Below are positions 26,519 through 37,725 of a stretch of 64,000 nucleotides of DNA, piece by piece. The notes under the pieces are model-generated. The model searched no databases. It was not told where the DNA came from and saw only the letters and a list, made by a program, of their open reading frames with translations. Source of the DNA: Nitrospirota bacterium. GTDB lineage: Bacteria > Nitrospirota > Thermodesulfovibrionia > Thermodesulfovibrionales > Dissulfurispiraceae. The translations under genes were made by a program, and so were the position numbers. Each line of letters opens with the position of its first letter. Within the stretch, counting starts at the first letter, position 1. The stretch covers positions 1 through 64,000 of the forward strand of contig JAJYXI010000053.1 in NCBI GenBank assembly GCA_021791055.1. Direction: 5' to 3'.

Positions 26519-27715
26519 ATGAGAAAACCGGAAATAGATTACATACTCTCCACAATGCTGGAGAGCCACAGCAATGTCTCTGACCTCAACTTCACAGTGG
26601 GCAAGCCGCCGCAGGTGGAATCCTCAGGACAACTTGTTCCTGTATCCTTTGAAGGCCATGCCATAGAAGCCCTCACGCCATTTCAGACAGAGATGATCGC
26701 CCTTAATCTGATAAACTCAGACCGCCGCCTCACAGAAAACCTCATTAATGAGGGCTCATGCGACCTCTCATATCACCTGCCGGAAAAGGCAAGATTCAGG
26801 GTAAATATATTCTCACAGCGCGGCTCTTGTTCCATAGTTCTCAGACAGTTGGCCACACGCATTCCGACACTCGCTGATTTAAAAATGCCGGAAGTCTTAT
26901 CGCAGATAGCAGAGGAAAAAAACGGTCTTGTTCTTGTAACCGGAGCAACAGGGAGTGGAAAATCATCCACGCTGGCAGCAGTTTTAGATATTATCAATCA
27001 AAACAAGGCTGTCCATGTACTCACACTTGAGGACCCGGTGGAGTTTGCCCATCCCCATAAAAAGGCAACCTTTAACCAGAGGGAAATGGGAATAGATTTC
27101 GATACATTCGCCAATGGATTGAGGGCTGCATTAAGACAGGCGCCAAAGGTAATCCTCGTTGGAGAGATGAGGGACAGGGAGACCGTTGAAATAGGCTTGA
27201 CCGCTGCAGAGACAGGACACCTCGTTCTTTCCACGCTCCACACAATAGATGCAGGACAGACAATTAACAGGATAGTCGGAATGTTTGATCAGGAAGAAGA
27301 AAAACAGGTTAGAATCCGTCTTGCCGATACTGTAAGATGGGTTGTAAGCCAGAGGCTGTTGCCGAAAATAGGCGGCGGCAGGGTCGCAGTTGTAGAAATC
27401 ATGAAGACAGGCCTGAGGGTAAAGGAATCCATCCTTAACGGCGAATCAGAAGGCAAAACATTCTATGAACTCATAGATCAAGGCGAGGCCTTCGGAATGC
27501 AGACCTTTGACAAGGCTATCATCGATTGTTATAAAGAAGGACTAATCACCGAAGAAACAGCGCTCGCATATGCCTCCAAGAAGGCAATTGTCGGCAGGGG
27601 CATTGATATGATTAAATCAGCCAAGGGTGAAAAGACAACGGATATAGAAGGCCTAAGGCTGGATAAGGATTACGAGAAAAAAGTAAAAGAGCAGCAGTTT
27701 AAACCTAAAATATAA
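26519..27715 (+). CDS. PilT/PilU-family retraction ATPase
   Basis: A 398-residue second PilT-type ATPase: Walker A GATGSGKSSTLA, LRAALRQAPKVILVGEMRDRETVEIGL and STLHTIDAGQTINRIVGMF. Its longer C-terminus (after residue 360, charged, ending KKVKEQQFKPK) and the position downstream of pilT are like PilU, an accessory retraction motor that works with PilT. In the catalytic stretch Arg-Gln replaces the Arg-Glu-Asp found in the upstream paralogue. Confidence 0.85.
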   Translation: MRKPEIDYILSTMLESHSNVSDLNFTVGKPPQVESSGQLVPVSFEGHAIEALTPFQTEMIALNLINSDRRLTENLINEGSCDLSYHLPEKARFRVNIFSQRGSCSIVLRQLATRIPTLADLKMPEVLSQIAEEKNGLVLVTGATGSGKSSTLAAVLDIINQNKAVHVLTLEDPVEFAHPHKKATFNQREMGIDFDTFANGLRAALRQAPKVILVGEMRDRETVEIGLTAAETGHLVLSTLHTIDAGQTINRIVGMFDQEEEKQVRIRLADTVRWVVSQRLLPKIGGGRVAVVEIMKTGLRVKESILNGESEGKTFYELIDQGEAFGMQTFDKAIIDCYKEGLITEETALAYASKKAIVGRGIDMIKSAKGEKTTDIEGLRLDKDYEKKVKEQQFKPKI

Positions 27716-27735
27716 TTGAAACGAGGTGCTATTTT

Positions 27736-28221
27736 ATGAGTCCAGAGCCAGAGATAAAGCCAGAGATAAAGATAGAAGAGTATGGCGAAGGTTTTAAAAC
27801 AGTCCTGATATGCGATGACAATGCAGAGACCCTGAATCTGATAAATTATGCGTTAAAAGAACTGCAGTATAAAGTCGAGATTTCTACAGGCAGCAGCGAT
27901 ACCTATGAAAAGTTAAGATTTAACCAGTATGATGTGGTTGTCCTGAATGAAAATTTTGGAGGGAGCGCTCCTGAAAACAACGAGGTCTTGAAGTTCTTGC
28001 AGAACATGCCTATGAATACGAGGAGGCATATCTTCCTTGCCCTCGTGGGTCAAAATCTTAAAACACTGGATAATATGACCGCCTTTTCAAAAAGCGTTAA
28101 CGCAGTTATTAATAAACAAGACCTTCCGAATCTGGTGAATATCCTGAAGAAATCAGTCGCCGATAACGATCAATTTTATAAGGTATACAAAGAAATATTG
28201 AGGAAATTGGGGAAAAGATAA
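27736..28221 (+). CDS. degenerate receiver-domain protein
   Basis: A 161-residue single-domain protein with receiver topology: VLICDDNAETLNLINYALKEL contains the acidic pair, but the strand that should carry the phospho-acceptor reads VVVLNENFGG, with Asn in place of Asp. It is therefore probably a pseudo-receiver that signals by protein contact. The last 40 residues are helical and basic. Being third in the pilT operon, it may modulate the retraction motors; this is inference. Confidence 0.65.
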   Translation: MSPEPEIKPEIKIEEYGEGFKTVLICDDNAETLNLINYALKELQYKVEISTGSSDTYEKLRFNQYDVVVLNENFGGSAPENNEVLKFLQNMPMNTRRHIFLALVGQNLKTLDNMTAFSKSVNAVINKQDLPNLVNILKKSVADNDQFYKVYKEILRKLGKR

Positions 28222-28241
28222 GGATAAAATCTTATCTTTCC
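28212..28241. terminator. hairpin at the end of the pilT operon
   Basis: AAAGATAAG (28214-28222) pairs with CTTATCTTT (28231-28239) across an 8-nt loop, overlapping the stop codon of the receiver-like gene. The run of T is short, so termination is only likely. Confidence 0.45.
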
Positions 28242-28270
28242 CTCCGCCAGAAAGGAAAAATTGAAGCTTT

Positions 28271-28465
28271 CTAAAATACTTTTTCTTTCAGCCTTCCTGC
28301 ATAATCAACTGCCTGGTCTTTTACATCCTCTGCAAACTCCGCTATCTGCTTTCTCGTTTTCTTACCTGACTGCGGCGCCAAAAGAAAAGCAAGCCCTGCA
28401 CCCACAAGCCCCCCTGCGAGGAATGAAAAAAGTGCAATCAACCCTGTGTTCTCATTTTTCTGCAT
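28271..28465 (-). CDS. YtxH-domain small membrane protein
   Basis: A 64-residue protein with one membrane segment rich in Gly (LIALFSFLAGGLVGAGLAFLLAPQSGKKTRKQIA), the typical YtxH pattern, followed by an amphipathic helix. YtxH proteins are general-stress or envelope-associated in several phyla with no defined biochemical role. It is preceded by AGGAGG and stands between convergent pilT-operon and glgB genes. Confidence 0.8.
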   Translation of the reverse strand: MQKNENTGLIALFSFLAGGLVGAGLAFLLAPQSGKKTRKQIAEFAEDVKDQAVDYAGRLKEKVF

Positions 28466-28548
28466 ATCAAACCTCCTTAAAGACGAGTGATAAATAGCTC
28501 ATAAGCAATCTATATCACAGGATGCCGCCTTCGTCAAGGACTTTCTAT

Positions 28549-30456
28549 TCAGGCTTGCCCGGTCTTGAATATCAAGACAGACAGCGGCGGCAATGTGAGG
28601 TTTAATGAGTATTGCCTTTTATGGCACGGCACGCTATCGGCATAAACTCCGCCTGCATTCCCGATGTTTCCTCCCCAGTATATCTCCGAATCGCTGTTTA
28701 AAATCTCCCTGTAAAAACCTCCTTTAGGGACACCTATCCTGTATCCGAACCTCGGCACAGGTGTGAGGTTGAAAACAAAGACAAGGAAATCATCATGATT
28801 CTTTGCCCTTCTGATAAAGGATAAAACACAATTGTCCGAATCATGGAAATCTATCCACTCAAAGCCATGCCAATCAAAATCAACCTCATGCATTGCAGGC
28901 TCTGTTTTATAGAGGTGGTTTAAATCAGAAACAAACCTCTGCAATTTTTTATGCGGCTCGTACTGAAGCAAATGCCAGTCAAGGGAGCTGTCAAAATTCC
29001 ATTCACTCCACTGGCCGAATTCAGAGCCCATAAACAAAAGTTTTTTACCGGGATGGCCGTACATATACCCATAAAGAGCCCTCAGGTTTGCGAATTTCTG
29101 CCACATGTCACCCGGCATCTTATCGAGCATCGACCTTTTTCCATAGACAACCTCATCATGGGAAAAAGGCAAAATAAAATTTTCTGTAAAGGCATAGAGC
29201 ATGCTGAATGTAAGATTGTTTGCATGATATTTCCTGTAAACAGCGTCCTTTGAAAAATATTCGAGGGTATCATGCATCCAGCCCATATTCCACTTCATGC
29301 TGAAACCGAGGCCGCCCAGATATGTAGGTCTTGAAACTCCAGTCCACGCCGTTGACTCTTCGGCTACTGTAAGTACACCTGGATGGTATTGATGGACAAC
29401 CTCATTAAATTTCTTCAAGAAATCTATTGCCTCAAGATTTTCATTGCCGCCGTAAATATTGGGTATCCATTCTCCCGGCTCTCTCGAGTAGTCGAGATAA
29501 AGCATGGATGCAACCGCGTCCACCCTCAATCCGTCAATGTGGTATTTTTCGAGCCAGAAAAGGGCATTGGAAATAAGATAGTTAGCGACTTCGCGTCTGC
29601 CGTAATTGAATATAAGCGTGCCCCACTCCTTATGTTCTCCCTTTTTAGGGTCTTCATGTTCATAGAGGCATGTACCGTCAAAAAATCCGAGACCGTGTGC
29701 GTCCTTCGGGAAATGGGCAGGAACCCAATCTATTATTACGCCGATTCCACTCCGGTGGCATTTATCAACAAAATACATGAGGTCCTCTGGCTTTCCGAAT
29801 CTGCTCGTGGGTGCATAATGGCCTATTGTCTGATAGCCCCATGAGGCATCGAGGGGGTGCTCTGAAATGGGTAAAAGCTCTATATGGGTATAGCCGAGTT
29901 TCTTAACATGCGGTATTAATTTATCGGCAAGCTCCCTGTATGTGAGGAATCTACTACCATCTTCAGGCACCCGCATCCATGAGCCTAAGTGCACTTCATA
30001 GATGGAAACTGGAGATTCAAACCAGTTCTTTTTTCCTCTCATCTCTATCCATTCGGCATCCTGCCATTTATGCTTGCCTTCTATGTTATATACAATGGCA
30101 GCGCTCTTCGGCCTTACCTCGAAATAAAAGGCAAAGGGGTCTGCCTTTTGCTCTTTATAGCCCTTGTATTTTGATTTGATTTCAAACTTATACAACTCGC
30201 CCTCATCAAGTCCCGGAACGAATATCTCCCATATGCCGGAATCTCCAAGAAGTTTCATTGGATGTTTTTTCCCATCCCAATGATTAAAGTCTCCGATAAC
30301 ACTTACCCTTTTTGCATTGGGCGCCCAGACAGCAAAGTGTACGCCCTTTACACCGCCTATTTCCACAACATGGGCGCCGAGCTTTTCGTAATTCTTGTAA
30401 TGCGTGCCCTCCCCTATCAGGTGAAGGTCAAAATCTGTCAGGACTCTTTTTTTCAT
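28549..30456 (-). CDS. glgB: 1,4-alpha-glucan branching enzyme
   Basis: Introduces alpha-1,6 branches into glycogen. The 635-residue protein has an N-terminal CBM48 domain ([24 protein letters not shown], about 37-60) and a GH13 barrel with [17 protein letters not shown] (catalytic Asp), VAEESTAW (catalytic Glu) and [10 protein letters not shown] (third Asp), then an all-beta C-terminal domain. Length and motifs are those of the short-N-terminal GlgB group. No other glycogen genes are adjacent. Confidence 0.95.
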   Translation of the reverse strand: MKKRVLTDFDLHLIGEGTHYKNYEKLGAHVVEIGGVKGVHFAVWAPNAKRVSVIGDFNHWDGKKHPMKLLGDSGIWEIFVPGLDEGELYKFEIKSKYKGYKEQKADPFAFYFEVRPKSAAIVYNIEGKHKWQDAEWIEMRGKKNWFESPVSIYEVHLGSWMRVPEDGSRFLTYRELADKLIPHVKKLGYTHIELLPISEHPLDASWGYQTIGHYAPTSRFGKPEDLMYFVDKCHRSGIGVIIDWVPAHFPKDAHGLGFFDGTCLYEHEDPKKGEHKEWGTLIFNYGRREVANYLISNALFWLEKYHIDGLRVDAVASMLYLDYSREPGEWIPNIYGGNENLEAIDFLKKFNEVVHQYHPGVLTVAEESTAWTGVSRPTYLGGLGFSMKWNMGWMHDTLEYFSKDAVYRKYHANNLTFSMLYAFTENFILPFSHDEVVYGKRSMLDKMPGDMWQKFANLRALYGYMYGHPGKKLLFMGSEFGQWSEWNFDSSLDWHLLQYEPHKKLQRFVSDLNHLYKTEPAMHEVDFDWHGFEWIDFHDSDNCVLSFIRRAKNHDDFLVFVFNLTPVPRFGYRIGVPKGGFYREILNSDSEIYWGGNIGNAGGVYADSVPCHKRQYSLNLTLPPLSVLIFKTGQA

Positions 30457-30490
30457 GTTCTCTCCTTAGTAAAACCCTAATTTCTGCAGA

Positions 30491-30532
30491 TTATAACTGA
30501 CGGTAGGGCAGATGACTTTCCCTCAGTTATAA
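30491..30532. terminator. 10-bp hairpin between glgB and the PLD gene
   Basis: TTATAACTGA (30491-30500) and TCAGTTATAA (30523-30532) form a perfect 10-bp stem downstream of the three-gene operon (minus strand) and just upstream of glgB. It probably ends the operon transcript. Confidence 0.5.
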
Positions 30533-30559
30533 TATTCTATCACATATAAAAACGAAAAC

Positions 30560-32179
30560 TTATTCCCAACCCAATCTGAAGGATTGGCATAACCTGTCAG
30601 CCTCGTTTATGAATTCCATTGCTACCCTTTCGTCCCTTATTACCGAAAGGACTTCATCCGAATAAATGCTTGACTCATACCAGTTAAATGATTCTGTTAT
30701 TACTGTATAACCATCGAAAACTGCAAACTTATGATGCAAAGGAGAGTATATGCTTTCCCGGTAATATACCAAAACACACTCCATCCAGGCATCCTTTAGT
30801 CGCTTTACTGAGTCCTTCAATGTCCTGCGAAAATCCTTGTCCCATGGCTCTGGTAGGGGCTGTGTGTGGGCGAGCATTCCGTTCAGAATAATTCTTACCC
30901 TGACACCCCTGTTCCTTGCATTGATAAGGGCTGTTACTACATCGGTTTCATGACCATTGTGGTATGAAATGCCTGTGAGATAGTCCATATCAAACATGAC
31001 TACAATTATCGAATGCCCGGCATTTTCGATCTCTGTAATAATGGCATCCTGCGGTCGGTAATAATCTCTATGCGGTGTGTAATAACTGCCGAAGCTGTAG
31101 TAGAGGTTATAGCGCTCCTGTGGATTAACATGCAGCCTCTGTATAACTCCGCCCCTTATGGCATGGTATATGTTGGAGTAAAGGAGGGCAAAATCCCTGG
31201 AATAATAAACGAGTCCGTTTTCCCAGTTGCCTCCCCAGAGATGAAAATGGAGATTATAGGAACTGGAATGAACCATCTCCCCATCGAATATAATAAACTT
31301 TGTGTGCATGCTTGATATGCCTTCCGACAGATTACACGGAGTATTATGCACAACACCATAAACAGGGATTCCGGCGTGTCTCATCTTTGCAATATTTTCT
31401 GTGCAGTTCATGGAACTTACAGAGGCCCAGTCGCCAATACACTCTACTTCGACACCATTTTTCTTTGCATATATGAGATGTTCAGCCACATGGTAGTTGT
31501 CAAAATCAAAGACGGCAATCTGTATAAAATGTCTGCCTTTCGGGTCATTCCGCTTGCGTTCTATCACCCAATCAATGTGCCTGTGGATCTCATGGATGGG
31601 ATGACCGGGGTCCCAGGTATTGCCCCTCGTAAAAAAAGGGCGAATGGGCAGGTCATTATATCCGTTATTGACCTTATGGAGTGCCTGCCGGATTTCTTCC
31701 CTATTTAGTTCGTATGTAATGTAGTCATTTTTTGTTTTGAAATAGGGTTCATGAAAGTCGCTGATATCCAGCCACCCCCTGTGAAAGTCATCGAGGGTGG
31801 CAAATTTATAATCATATTGTGATGGGATCGATTTCCCGTCCTTATGGATTATATAAGAGAATTTGATATATTTTATGCGGCCGTGGCAGCTTTCATAGGG
31901 GAAGAGGGGAAGCTGATGCGTTTGCCACTTCTGCCAGTTGTCTCCCCATTCACCGCAGTAATAGGTGTTAATTATATAAAATTCGGTAGTGCCATCCTCT
32001 CTATACACCTTAAGAACCACCTTTAATGCCTTTTCCGGAGAATAGTTATAAAAGGAAAAACCGATACCGCCGGGGAAGTTGGAGATTTGCCAGTTCTGCA
32101 TGTTCTTTACAATCCTTCTCTCACCAATCCACTTATATGAAGGATGGGCAAACTCTTCTGCTGCTGCCTTTCTTTTCAT
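30560..32179 (-). CDS. phospholipase D-fold protein with N-terminal beta domain
   Basis: About 539 residues. The N-terminal 170 residues look like a beta-sandwich binding module (WQISNFPGGIGFSFYNYSPE...YYCGEWGDNWQKWQ). The rest has two PLD HKD motifs, SMHTKFIIFDG near residue 264 and LHHKFAVFDGYTVITESFNW near 485, so a catalytic dimer-like core is complete. PLD-fold enzymes may be nucleases or phospholipases; no signal peptide is seen. The ATG at 32179 follows the Fic stop by 5 bp; an alternative GTG lies at 32203. It is the last gene of the EEP-Fic-PLD operon. Confidence 0.75.
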   Translation of the reverse strand: MKRKAAAEEFAHPSYKWIGERRIVKNMQNWQISNFPGGIGFSFYNYSPEKALKVVLKVYREDGTTEFYIINTYYCGEWGDNWQKWQTHQLPLFPYESCHGRIKYIKFSYIIHKDGKSIPSQYDYKFATLDDFHRGWLDISDFHEPYFKTKNDYITYELNREEIRQALHKVNNGYNDLPIRPFFTRGNTWDPGHPIHEIHRHIDWVIERKRNDPKGRHFIQIAVFDFDNYHVAEHLIYAKKNGVEVECIGDWASVSSMNCTENIAKMRHAGIPVYGVVHNTPCNLSEGISSMHTKFIIFDGEMVHSSSYNLHFHLWGGNWENGLVYYSRDFALLYSNIYHAIRGGVIQRLHVNPQERYNLYYSFGSYYTPHRDYYRPQDAIITEIENAGHSIIVVMFDMDYLTGISYHNGHETDVVTALINARNRGVRVRIILNGMLAHTQPLPEPWDKDFRRTLKDSVKRLKDAWMECVLVYYRESIYSPLHHKFAVFDGYTVITESFNWYESSIYSDEVLSVIRDERVAMEFINEADRLCQSFRLGWE

Positions 32180-32184
32180 GTTCG

Positions 32185-33807
32185 TTACTTTTCTATTCTG
32201 CACGAATAATTTAAACCCTTATTATTGAATATCCGCCCGCTTTCATGGGAGACAATACAGCAGTTAAAATACTGGCAATTGTAATGAAAATCTCTGAGTT
32301 CTATTATAAAGTTCACATCAAATACCCTTACCCCCTGTATCATGGATTTCATCTCCTTTATGAAAAAATTGTTCCTGAGGCTGAAAACATGCTGCCATTC
32401 CCCGCACCGGCCATGGGAAAAACCACAATAAATCGTCATATTGTACAGGCTGTATTCGTCTGGGAAAACAATATTGCACCGATCCTGATATTGCCAGCTC
32501 AACGGATTGCTGTTATCCATCAGATAGGCATGAAAGTTCACCTCCAGCCTGCATGGCCTACCATCAATCTGCCTGAAGTGAATCCCTGAATCAAAGGAAA
32601 CATTGTAAATATTTCTATGGAGAAGACCGAAATGCTCCAATTTCCACTTCTCGTAGAAGTAAGAATCCACGGCCTTCATAATCCTCATCTTTATATACTC
32701 ATGCATATCCTCCATACTGCCTCCATAGCGGGGCAGTGCAAACATTTCATCTTCATCTTTAAAGCTTATAGGCGGTATCCCCTTTTTGAGGAACATGTAA
32801 TTTAAGAAGCATTTACCGACCCTGCCGTTTGAATCCCTGAAAGGGTGTATGCCGATGAACATATAGTATGATCTGGACAGATTGTAGATAAAGGCATCGA
32901 GATGATGAAAGCTCTGTCCTGTCTCCCACAGCACATGTGCCAGATCTACTATCTCTCTCTGGAAATTGCCGAATTCAAAGGTAACCCCGTTCCTGTCAGG
33001 AAAATCACCGGTTCTGAAGTTACCTGCATCAGGGTCAAGGCCTCTGGATAAAACGAAGTGAATCCTCTTTAACAAACCGATGCTTATATCGGTAAAATTA
33101 TGAAGGTTTGAAAATATCTCTTTATACATCTCAAGAAAATTCCTGTTGCTTACAATCTTTAAATCCTGGGGAGAAAGAACATTATGGTGGCCCCTGCTCC
33201 CCTTCATAATCGTCATTGAAGAGTCGCCGAGATTTAAAAATAATTTCTGAAAAATGGCAGTATTGAGCGGCCATGGTGTTTCTCCCATGACATGGAAATA
33301 ATGGTCAAGGTTTAAACTCGCAGGATACGCTGATGCCGGAATGTTTTCGACAGGGTTACGGTTTAATTTTTTGCACAACTCAGCAATGATGTAGTTGGAA
33401 TTCATCGAATCAATTTGCTCCTGAGGCAGGTATATTGTCCTTTTTACAGAGTCGATATGTTTTTTAAATCTCTCTTCCAGTACCGGATAGAGATGCCATG
33501 CATGGTCGTTTTTCATTGCCTCCAACGCCCCATATAAATCCATGTTAACCCCATACCCCCTGTAACCGAGGGAGTTTATGACGAATTGCCTCCTGTTTAT
33601 ATCATTAATTGTTATGCGATAGAGTTCCTTATTGTAGTGCCATTTTTTGTAATAATTTAAAAGAGACCCCATATCCCATGCATCCTGATGCTTTAGCTCT
33701 TCAAGCTCACGCATTATAACTTGAAATTCTGTCCTGACGGACTGGGTTAAGGCATGGCAATTATGATCCCATTGATAGGCAAGAACAAAATATTCGAGAT
33801 GAGACAT
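32185..33807 (-). CDS. Fic-domain protein with C-terminal beta domain
   Basis: A 540-residue protein with the Fic signature IHPFRDSNGRVGKCFLNY near residue 318, close to the canonical HPFxDGNGR but with Ser for Gly. Fic enzymes transfer AMP or another nucleotide or phosphate moiety to protein hydroxyls. No obvious inhibitory S/TxxxE(G/N) helix is recognised. The C-terminal region from about 410 (RPCRLEVNFHAYLMDNS... GRCGEWQHVFSL) resembles the beta module at the N-terminus of the PLD neighbour: both have a CGEW motif. It sits between the EEP and PLD genes with gaps of 15 and 5 bp. Confidence 0.78.
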   Translation of the reverse strand: MSHLEYFVLAYQWDHNCHALTQSVRTEFQVIMRELEELKHQDAWDMGSLLNYYKKWHYNKELYRITINDINRRQFVINSLGYRGYGVNMDLYGALEAMKNDHAWHLYPVLEERFKKHIDSVKRTIYLPQEQIDSMNSNYIIAELCKKLNRNPVENIPASAYPASLNLDHYFHVMGETPWPLNTAIFQKLFLNLGDSSMTIMKGSRGHHNVLSPQDLKIVSNRNFLEMYKEIFSNLHNFTDISIGLLKRIHFVLSRGLDPDAGNFRTGDFPDRNGVTFEFGNFQREIVDLAHVLWETGQSFHHLDAFIYNLSRSYYMFIGIHPFRDSNGRVGKCFLNYMFLKKGIPPISFKDEDEMFALPRYGGSMEDMHEYIKMRIMKAVDSYFYEKWKLEHFGLLHRNIYNVSFDSGIHFRQIDGRPCRLEVNFHAYLMDNSNPLSWQYQDRCNIVFPDEYSLYNMTIYCGFSHGRCGEWQHVFSLRNNFFIKEMKSMIQGVRVFDVNFIIELRDFHYNCQYFNCCIVSHESGRIFNNKGLNYSCRIEK

Positions 33808-33822
33808 AAAAACCCCTGCTTA

Positions 33823-35322
33823 CTACTTTATTACAGCAAGAACCCCAATATGGTCGCTCAATTTGGGATCCTTAAGAACCAATTCTGCTGAGAGGAAATT
33901 AACATTCCCCTTTACCATTATATAATCAATACGCTTGTAAGGAGTTACAGCATCAAATGTATTACCTCCGGTGGGGTGGCAATGCCTATAAGCATCTTTA
34001 TATCCGTTTTTCCTAAGAAAATCCATGACAGGGGAATCTTCCACATCATTAAAATCCCCTGCCAGTATACAGGAGTAGTAATCTTTTCTCTTGTATAGGG
34101 AATCGAGCTCCCTTAATAATTTTTCTGCCTGTGCAAGTCTTATCTTCGGATTTTCATGGTCAAAGTGCACAGAGACAAAAATAATCCTGCGTCCGTATAT
34201 CTTAACTTCTATTGCTATAGCGTATCGTTCAAGGCCCGGGACAAGCCCGTCTCTGAGTCCACTGTTTAAATCTATTATCCGGGTATTTTTGAGCTGATGT
34301 TTCGCAGAGACAGAAAGCCCCTCCGGGTACTTATCCTTGAAAGGATGACAATAAGCATAGCGAGTTTGGTAATAACAACCTGTCATACGCGTCATCCACT
34401 TTGCTATCTGAGCACTCGTCTCTTCAATGCCATTGCCGCTGATTACCTCCTGAAAGGCACACAGGTCAGGGTCAAAGGCACTCATCTCGCGCGCAATGCG
34501 CCTGAATCGGAACAGATCATTTAAATGGGTTCCGTGAAGATTGTAACTGCAGATGCGGATAACCTCGGGATAGATTGAACGAAATTTCTGAAAATCCTCC
34601 TCTGTCAGTATGCCTATAACTCCATCCCTTGAGAACCTCTTATCAAGCCTGTATATGTACTCCGGGACAGCATCATATTGTTTAGCAATCACTTCTACAG
34701 GTGTACCAGACCTGAGCAGCCGTATCATCTCAAGTCTCCTTATTATTGGATCCTCCTTGCTCACCCTGTCAAACCAATTTCTGATGTCAGAACCTGAAAG
34801 GATGCCAAAAACACCATTTAATGAAAATGCAGCATTTAACCGATAAAGGTGCTCAACACTGGTGTTAAATTCTTTAGCAACCTGATCCAGAGGCATGCCT
34901 GTTCTCAGGAGCCGTATCATCTCCAGTCCTTTTAGCACATCATCATGGCCAAGGACATCCAACCGCTTTTCAGCAGTAAGCTCGTTATCTACTACTACCC
35001 CTGAGGTTATTGCCTCGGTCCATAAATTGGAAAGCTCGCCTGCCAGTTCTGAATCGTCAGACAGCAGTTTCTTTAATTGAAAGCGCAAGGCTGCCAAGGC
35101 ATCCTCTTCGTAATTGGTTGTAGTTACATCGTGTATGGTCTCTTTTATGGCAGGATTGGCTTCCACTTTAGGTCTGATCCTGGCCCATATCGCCTCTGCC
35201 AATTCCCGATTGATGGCATCTATCTCTCTTTCCTCCAGGGGTTTGCTTTCCTGTAAAAGGTAAGGCAGGAACGGTCTCAAAAATGAGATGACAGCAGAAA
35301 CTATGTTTGCAGTGTCCATCAA
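33823..35322 (-). CDS. EEP-fold nuclease with effector-associated-like N-terminus
   Basis: A 499-residue, three-part protein. Residues 1-120 begin with a hydrophobic IVSAVISFLRPFLPYLLQ and continue RPKVEANPAIKETIHDV...DALAALRFQLKKLL, a pattern seen at the N-terminus of bacterial conflict and NLR-like proteins. Residues about 130-245 hold two similar helix-turn-helix-like units (LEMIRLLRTG... and LEMIRLLRSG...). The C-terminal domain is an endonuclease/exonuclease/phosphatase fold: SYNLHG, FQEV, SVHFDHEN, LAGDFNDVE and LSDHIGV. First gene of the operon, divergent from aroC. Confidence 0.75.
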   Translation of the reverse strand: MMDTANIVSAVISFLRPFLPYLLQESKPLEEREIDAINRELAEAIWARIRPKVEANPAIKETIHDVTTTNYEEDALAALRFQLKKLLSDDSELAGELSNLWTEAITSGVVVDNELTAEKRLDVLGHDDVLKGLEMIRLLRTGMPLDQVAKEFNTSVEHLYRLNAAFSLNGVFGILSGSDIRNWFDRVSKEDPIIRRLEMIRLLRSGTPVEVIAKQYDAVPEYIYRLDKRFSRDGVIGILTEEDFQKFRSIYPEVIRICSYNLHGTHLNDLFRFRRIAREMSAFDPDLCAFQEVISGNGIEETSAQIAKWMTRMTGCYYQTRYAYCHPFKDKYPEGLSVSAKHQLKNTRIIDLNSGLRDGLVPGLERYAIAIEVKIYGRRIIFVSVHFDHENPKIRLAQAEKLLRELDSLYKRKDYYSCILAGDFNDVEDSPVMDFLRKNGYKDAYRHCHPTGGNTFDAVTPYKRIDYIMVKGNVNFLSAELVLKDPKLSDHIGVLAVIK

Positions 35323-35412
35323 CTTCTCTCTTTAAAAAATTGATTGCGTATCTCAATTATAAGTAATAAAATTATTGACTGCAAGAGCTATTTAGGTTAT
35401 CTTAAAAACATC

Positions 35413-36612
<1,200 letters not shown>

Positions 36613-36616
36613 TTTT

Positions 36617-37723
36617 ATGATAATCGGCATCCCGAAAGAGATTAAAAAACAGGAATACAGGGTTGGTGTCACGCCCTTTGGAGTTGAGGAGCTAAAAAGG
36701 GATGGCCATACAATCCTCGTAGAGACAAGCGCAGGGGAAGGAAGCGGATTTTCTGATGATGAATATCTTCAATTGGATGCTGATATTGTTGATAGAGAAA
36801 CCATTTTCAAAAAATCAGACCTCATTGTAAAGGTAAAAGAGCCCCTTCCATCAGAATACGATTTAATCAGAGAAGGCCAGGCAATATTCACTTATTTCCA
36901 TCTGGCGCCCAACCGGGAGCTTACAGAACTTCTTTTAAATAAAAAAATCACTGCCCTCGGATATGAAACCCTGCAAAAAGACGGTACCCTTCCGCTTCTT
37001 GCGCCCATGAGTGAAATCGCAGGCAGGATGGCTCCCATTGTAGGCTCATACTATCTTCAAAGGATTCACGGCGGAAGAGGTATTCTGCCAACAGGAGTTT
37101 GTGGAGTTGCCCCTGCAAAGGCATTAATACTTGGTGCAGGAGTTGTAGGCGCCAATGCTGCACGCGTATGCATGGGCATTGGAATGGATACAGTTGTAAT
37201 GAATAGAGGCATCGAAAGATTGCAGAGGATAGATGAAATGTTCATGGGAAGGGTAAAAACCCTGCCCCTTACCATGCACAACATAAAGGAAGAGGTAAAA
37301 GAAGCCGATATAATAATTGGGGCGGTCCTTGTGCCTGGTGGGAAGACACCAATACTCATAACAAAAAACATGCTAAAGACAATGAAAAGAGGCTCTGTAA
37401 TAGTCGATGTATCTGTTGATCAGGGCGGCTGCGCCGAGACATCAAAGCCAACTACCCATGACAACCCTGTTTATGAAGTCGAAGGCATAATACATTACAC
37501 GGTCGCAAATATGCCCGGTGCATATCCGAGAACATCCACCGTTGCGCTGACCAATGCAACATTGCCCTATATAAAAATTATTGTAAATAGAGGCATTGAG
37601 AGGGCTATCAGAGAAGACGCGGCAATACGCAGTGCGCTCAACACATATAAGGGTGAAGTTGTGCATCAAGCACTTGCCGGGTCCCTGGGTTTTGTTTATA
37701 AAGACATAGATGGTATTATTTAA
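36617..37723 (+). CDS. ald: alanine dehydrogenase
   Basis: NAD-dependent interconversion of L-alanine and pyruvate plus ammonia. The 368-residue protein opens MIIGIPKEIKKQEYRVGVTP, the family signature, has a pyruvate-site Lys in DLIVKVKEPLP (about 75) and a second catalytic His in FTYFHLAP (about 96), and a Rossmann motif GAGVVGANAA near 174. The C-terminal NMPGAYPRTSTVALTNATLPY is also typical. Starts 4 bp after aroC. Confidence 0.95.
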   Translation: MIIGIPKEIKKQEYRVGVTPFGVEELKRDGHTILVETSAGEGSGFSDDEYLQLDADIVDRETIFKKSDLIVKVKEPLPSEYDLIREGQAIFTYFHLAPNRELTELLLNKKITALGYETLQKDGTLPLLAPMSEIAGRMAPIVGSYYLQRIHGGRGILPTGVCGVAPAKALILGAGVVGANAARVCMGIGMDTVVMNRGIERLQRIDEMFMGRVKTLPLTMHNIKEEVKEADIIIGAVLVPGGKTPILITKNMLKTMKRGSVIVDVSVDQGGCAETSKPTTHDNPVYEVEGIIHYTVANMPGAYPRTSTVALTNATLPYIKIIVNRGIERAIREDAAIRSALNTYKGEVVHQALAGSLGFVYKDIDGII

Positions 37724-37725
37724 TT

